Of a stretch of 7,989 nt of DNA, positions 5,200 to 7,989 are shown one piece after another. Positions within the stretch are counted from its first letter, which is position 1. Every line of letters starts with the position of its first letter. This stretch comes from Ruminococcaceae bacterium UBA7135 (lineage in GTDB: Bacteria; Bacillota; Clostridia; Oscillospirales; Ruminococcaceae): positions 239 through 8,227 of the forward strand of contig DKXD01000005.1 in NCBI GenBank assembly GCA_002492075.1, given 5' to 3'. The position numbers and the translations under genes were made by a program. The notes beneath the pieces are model-generated. The model saw only the letters and a list, made by a program, of their open reading frames with translations. It was not told where the DNA came from and did no database searches.

Positions 5200-6035
5200 T
5201 GATATCATTCGGACCCGGAGGAAACTCGGCAAGTTGGGGAAACCGCAAATTCCCCGCCGAACTTCCGCAGTATCTGAAGGAATTGGGGCTGAACGGCTAT
5301 GAGGTGGAGTGCGGACGGGGCGTTCGCATATCGGAAGCGGCAAAGGCTTTGCCGAAGATCGCCGAGGAGAACGGGATATACGTTACGCTGCACGCGCCGT
5401 ATTTCATTTCGCTGTCATCGGTTGAGGAGGAGAAGCGCCAAAACAGCGTGGGCTACATACTCGAATCGGCAAAGGCGGCAAAGCTTGTGGGAGCGTCAAA
5501 GATAGTCGTGCACAGCGGCTCGTGTTCCAAGATAAGCAGAGCCGAGGCGGTTTATCTCGCGAAGCAGACGCTCTTGAACGCGCAAAAGGCTTTGGACGAA
5601 AACGGACTTTCGGATATTATTATTTGTCCCGAAACAATGGGCAAGATAAACCAGTTGGGAACGCTAGAGGAGGTTTTGGAGCTGTGCGGCGTGGACGAGC
5701 GTTTTCTGCCCACGGTCGATTTCGGACATCTGAACGCGCGGACGCTCGGCGGGATAAAATCGCGCGATGATTACGCGAAAATGCTTGACCTTATCGAGAA
5801 CGAGCTGGGTCACGAGCGGCTGAATCGTATGCATATTCATTTCAGTAAGATAGAGTATACAAACGGCGGTGAGAAAAAGCACCTGACGTTTGCGGACAAG
5901 CAGTACGGTCCGCAGTATGAGCCGCTTTTGGAGGAGATACACAAGCGCGGTCTGGAGCCATCGATCATCTGCGAAAGCGACGGCACGCAGGCTGAGGACG
6001 CGGCGGAGATGAAACGGTATTACGAAAGCCTGTAA
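5199..6035 (+). CDS. Endonuclease IV-like TIM-barrel protein (AP endonuclease 2 family)
   Basis: A 278-aa TIM-barrel protein. Endonuclease IV (Nfo) cuts DNA at abasic sites using three zinc ions. Ligand-like residues appear in the right order and spacing: H65 (LHAPY), H105 (VVHSG), E145 (CPETMGK), D174 and H177 (VDFGH), H212 or H214 (MHIHFSK), H228 and E259 (IICES). The residue matching Nfo Asp229, two before H228, is Lys226, so one ligand seems missing. The start is ATG 5199, overlapping the yqeG stop by one base, with TTGGAG about 8 nt upstream; a GTG one codon earlier is possible. Length matches Nfo. Repair activity is likely by family but uncertain, as related barrels are sugar isomerases. 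I leave the symbol blank for this reason. Confidence 0.85.
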   Translation: MISFGPGGNSASWGNRKFPAELPQYLKELGLNGYEVECGRGVRISEAAKALPKIAEENGIYVTLHAPYFISLSSVEEEKRQNSVGYILESAKAAKLVGASKIVVHSGSCSKISRAEAVYLAKQTLLNAQKALDENGLSDIIICPETMGKINQLGTLEEVLELCGVDERFLPTVDFGHLNARTLGGIKSRDDYAKMLDLIENELGHERLNRMHIHFSKIEYTNGGEKKHLTFADKQYGPQYEPLLEEIHKRGLEPSIICESDGTQAEDAAEMKRYYESL

Positions 6036-6069
6036 CAGCCGAAAACTGTATAAACTTAGGAGATGAATT

Positions 6070-6507
6070 ATGAAAATATTGGTGTTAAACGGACCCAATC
6101 TGAACTTGCTCGGCGAGCGCGAGCCTGCCGTTTACGGAGACAACTCCCTTGAAACGATAAACGCGGAGCTTGCAAAAAAAGCGGCGGATATGGGGTATGA
6201 TATCGAGTTCTTTCAGTCGAACGGGGAAGGCACGATCATCGACAGTCTGCACACGGCGCGTTTGGATTGTGCGGGAGTGATATTGAACGCGGGAGCGTAT
6301 ACTCATTACAGCTACGCGATAAGAGACGCGATCGCCGCGATAAAGATACCCGTTATAGAGGTACATTTAAGCAACGTAGACAGCCGCGAGGAGTTTCGCA
6401 AGACAAGCGTTATCGCGCCCGTATGCAAGGGCAGCATTTCGGGCTTCGGAAAATACAGCTACGTGCTTGCCTTAAGCGCTTTGGACTACTGTTTCGGTGA
6501 GAAATGA
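6070..6507 (+). CDS. aroQ: Type II 3-dehydroquinate dehydratase AroQ
   Basis: Converts 3-dehydroquinate to 3-dehydroshikimate in the shikimate pathway to aromatic amino acids. The 145-aa product has the complete type II signature: NGPNLNLLGERE (7-18) with R17, catalytic Y22 in VYG, the SNGEG segment (50-54), N73 in LNAGAYTHYS, H99 in EVHLSN and R110 in EEFR. Length is standard for this dodecameric enzyme. ATG 6070 is set by AGGAGA (6058-6063), 6 nt upstream. It lies 34 bp after the TIM-barrel gene and overlaps the next ORF by 4 bp (ATGA). In B. subtilis the aroQ gene yqhS is likewise followed by the M24 peptidase gene yqhT and then efp. Confidence 0.97.
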   Translation: MKILVLNGPNLNLLGEREPAVYGDNSLETINAELAKKAADMGYDIEFFQSNGEGTIIDSLHTARLDCAGVILNAGAYTHYSYAIRDAIAAIKIPVIEVHLSNVDSREEFRKTSVIAPVCKGSISGFGKYSYVLALSALDYCFGEK

Positions 6508-7586
6508 TGAGTGAGATGAACGAAAAAGACACATTGGACGCACTTGTGGAGCGTCTGCCCGCGGAGAACTCCGCGGTTCTGGTTATATCGCCGATCTCGC
6601 TGCGCTATCTGTGCGGATTTGAGGTGGAAAGCGGGATAATCTTAGCGTCAAAGGAAACGCGCATTTTGTTTGTCCCGAAAAGAGATGTGGAGTTGCTGAA
6701 AGCGCACGGTTCGCGGCTGGAGATAACCGCGCTTACAAGCAGCGGGCAAATGCTGGATGTTATCGTGAAGTACGGAATAAAGCGCGTATACGTCGAAGCG
6801 GACAAAATGACGGTGGCGGAGTTCAACGTGTTCAAGGAGCAGCTGCATTACGCGCGTCTGGATACGACCAATGCCCTTGACAACGCGCTTTCCGAGCTGC
6901 GTTCCGTTAAAACGAAGCGTGAGCTTGCTCTTGTCGAGAAAGCCCAGAAGATAAACGATGCTGCGTATGACAGGCTTTTGGGTTCGCTGCGAAAGGGAAT
7001 GAGCGAGCGGCAGATAGCCTCTATGCTGGGGTATTATCTTACGAAGTTCGGCTCCGAGGGCGATGTGCCGATAACGGTGCTTTCGGGCGAGAACACCGCG
7101 AATTTCGATCTTAAACCGAGCGACCGCAAAATATCCGAGGGCGATATGCTGATAATGGAATTCGGCGCGAGAGTGAGCGGATATTGTGCGAAGATGTGCC
7201 GCACCTGCGCGGTGGGCAAGATAGATCCCAAGCGCGAAAACGCTTATAATGCGGTATCCTGCGCGATACAGGACGGGCTGCGGGCGCTGCGCGCGGGCGT
7301 GGGCAGCAAGGTAGCCGACAGCGTAGCCAAGGCGACTCTGAACGCGTGGGGTATGGACGAGTATTGTTCGACGACGTTCGCGCACGGCATAGGTCTTGAA
7401 CCCGTTGAACCGCCGTTTCTGGGACGCGGCGGCAGCGTGTCGCTGAAAGCGGATACGGCGCTGTTTACCAAGGTCGGTGTGACCGTCGCGGGGAAGTACA
7501 GCGTGAAGATAGGCGATATGGCGGTGCTTACGGATATCGGCTGTACCAATCTCACCAAAGCTACGAAAAGCCTTGTGCATATCTGA
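6504..7586 (+). CDS. M24 (Xaa-Pro peptidase-fold) protein lacking most catalytic residues
   Basis: The 360-aa product has the layout of Xaa-Pro aminopeptidases such as YqhT: a creatinase-type N-domain (about 20-130, with LRYLCGF), a linker (LRSVKTKRELALVEKAQ) and a pita-bread C-domain (about 150-350). Only some landmarks survive, such as MEFGA (218-222) and AHGIGLEPVEPP (293-304). By eye alignment the catalytic residues are largely gone. The PH pair is F201-D202, the two metal Asp are E219 and K230, H294 is kept, the second His is V301, the first metal Glu is missing around K323-V324, and the second is G337. The frame is intact and long, so this looks like a retained non-peptidase rather than decay. 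The start ATG 6504 overlaps aroQ (ATGA); ATG 6507 is equally possible. GGTGAG at 6495-6500 is the likely ribosome binding site. Confidence 0.85.
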   Translation: MMSEMNEKDTLDALVERLPAENSAVLVISPISLRYLCGFEVESGIILASKETRILFVPKRDVELLKAHGSRLEITALTSSGQMLDVIVKYGIKRVYVEADKMTVAEFNVFKEQLHYARLDTTNALDNALSELRSVKTKRELALVEKAQKINDAAYDRLLGSLRKGMSERQIASMLGYYLTKFGSEGDVPITVLSGENTANFDLKPSDRKISEGDMLIMEFGARVSGYCAKMCRTCAVGKIDPKRENAYNAVSCAIQDGLRALRAGVGSKVADSVAKATLNAWGMDEYCSTTFAHGIGLEPVEPPFLGRGGSVSLKADTALFTKVGVTVAGKYSVKIGDMAVLTDIGCTNLTKATKSLVHI

Positions 7587-7938
7587 CTTAAACGGCATTA
7601 CAAAGCCATCTGTTTTCTGCGCGAACGTAAAACGCGGTTGATATTCGGCGGGTTAATGCGATTTTCACGCTTTGGGCGGAGAGCAACCGAAAAGCAGATT
7701 GCCGTCAAACAGCGGTTTAATGCGAAATTTGCTTCATAAGCGGTGAACGGCTAAATGATGGTATGCCGTCAATTGGCGTTTTAATGCGATTTTTTCGCAG
7801 TAAACTGCTTTTTCGCTGCGTCTTCCCGGCGGAGAGGGTAAAAACGCCGCATAATAAAGCGAATTTCTTGCCGCGCTCGGGGAAATGCTCGTTATTGCGA
7901 AAATGTTTTTCAGAACAGAAAAAAATTCAAAAAACTAC
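7587..7938 (+). other. Gene-free stretch between the M24 gene and the final promoter
   Basis: About 350 bases without a credible gene. The one open frame in it (7763-7966) has no ribosome binding site and runs through the promoter below. No strong terminator for the preceding operon is visible. The best candidate is a 4-bp stem (GCAG 7797-7800, CTGC 7805-7808) followed by five T. A second small inverted repeat, CGGCG (7827-7831) with CGCCG (7845-7849), lies after it. The middle holds the spaced repeats listed separately, and the last ~30 bases are A-rich. Confidence 0.6.
7654..7795 (+). repeat. Diverged repeat cores at 64-bp spacing
   Basis: The core TAATGCGA occurs at 7654, 7718 and 7782, exactly 64 bp apart each time, always preceded by a GCG-G/T-T run and followed by an A/T run. 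A second core, TGCCGTCAA, occurs at 7700 and 7764, again 64 bp apart. An ungapped hand comparison of blocks 7654-7717 and 7718-7781 gives roughly 60% identity, concentrated at the cores. GGCGGAGAG also recurs (7675 and 7828) but at a different offset, suggesting an indel in the third unit. These look like old tandem copies of an intergenic element. Confidence 0.55.
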
Positions 7939-7967
7939 TTGCAAAGTAAAGAGAAATCTGGTATAAT
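7939..7967 (+). promoter_or_regulatory. Promoter for a gene beyond the window
   Basis: TTGCAA (7939-7944), a 17-bp spacer and TATAAT (7962-7967), with TG at 7959-7960 as an extended -10. An A-rich tract just upstream (about 7918-7936) resembles an UP element. Transcription should start near 7974, leaving only about 15 nt of transcript in the window and no gene start. By synteny with yqhS-yqhT-efp the target could be efp (elongation factor P), but this cannot be seen. Confidence 0.78.
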
Positions 7968-7989
7968 ATAAAATGAGGTTTGTGCGGCT

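Noticed and set aside
6648..7598. Long 316-codon minus-strand ORF opposite the M24 gene
   Set aside because: It is a mirror of GCG- and CGC-rich codons. The protein is rich in Arg, His and Tyr with no recognisable motif, while the + strand frame aligns to the M24 fold.
7640..7800. CRISPR array
   Set aside because: The repeats are diverged, the conserved cores are only 8-9 bases, and no spacer-repeat pattern of constant repeat sequence is seen.
7763..7966. 67-codon + strand ORF near the window end
   Set aside because: It has no ribosome binding site, lies over the repeats and runs through the -35 and -10 of the last promoter.
7973..7989. Start of a coding region (ATG 7973) at the window end
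   Set aside because: It lies at the predicted transcription start with no ribosome binding site, and too little sequence remains to judge.

Overview
The window looks like a housekeeping segment of a Bacillota (Clostridia-type) chromosome. All credible genes lie on the + strand, packed in short operons. Shine-Dalgarno sites are strong, and there are four close-to-consensus housekeeping sigma promoters with 17-bp spacers. The gene content matches the Bacillus subtilis yqe/yqh neighbourhoods: yqeI (yhbY), yqeJ (nadD), yqeK, yqeL (rsfS), yqeG, yqhS (aroQ) and a yqhT-like M24 protein. A gut clostridial lineage near Ruminococcaceae/Oscillospirales is a reasonable guess, but it is inference only.

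Region 1 (1-799) is abnormal. The 3' end of an unidentified gene is followed by a 230-codon ORF. Its first ~45 residues are the start of an ABC-transporter ATPase and the rest is the G domain of the SRP receptor FtsY. The join falls inside the P-loop (about 212-244), and alanine codon choice changes at the same place (GCC before, mostly GCG after). This is either a chimeric assembly at a shared P-loop sequence or a real recombination.

Region 2 (841-1107) is a self-contained unit: promoter, strong ribosome binding site, a 47-aa protein of unknown function, and an intrinsic terminator.

Region 3 (1128-3805) is an operon with its own promoter and a hairpin-bearing leader: rdgB (nucleotide-pool cleaning), yhbY (ribosome assembly), nadD (NAD synthesis), yqeK (Ap4A hydrolysis) and rsfS (ribosome silencing). 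Genes abut, overlap or are separated by at most 26 bp. The theme is nucleotide and NAD housekeeping joined to ribosome control.

Region 4 (3872-4245) is rpsU (ribosomal protein bS21) with a consensus promoter, a short leader with two small hairpins, and hairpins downstream.

Region 5 (4287-7586) is a second cluster: an unrecognised 135-aa protein, a YqeG-type HAD phosphatase, an endonuclease IV-like TIM-barrel protein, type II dehydroquinase (aroQ), and an M24-fold protein that has lost nearly all its metal-binding and catalytic residues.

Region 6 (7587-7989) has no credible gene. It holds diverged repeat cores spaced exactly 64 bp apart and ends with a promoter for a gene beyond the window (efp is the syntenic guess). 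I found no CRISPR array, tRNA, rRNA or insertion sequence. The items most worth a second look are the FtsY chimera, the degenerate M24 protein, the 47-aa gene and the 64-bp repeats.
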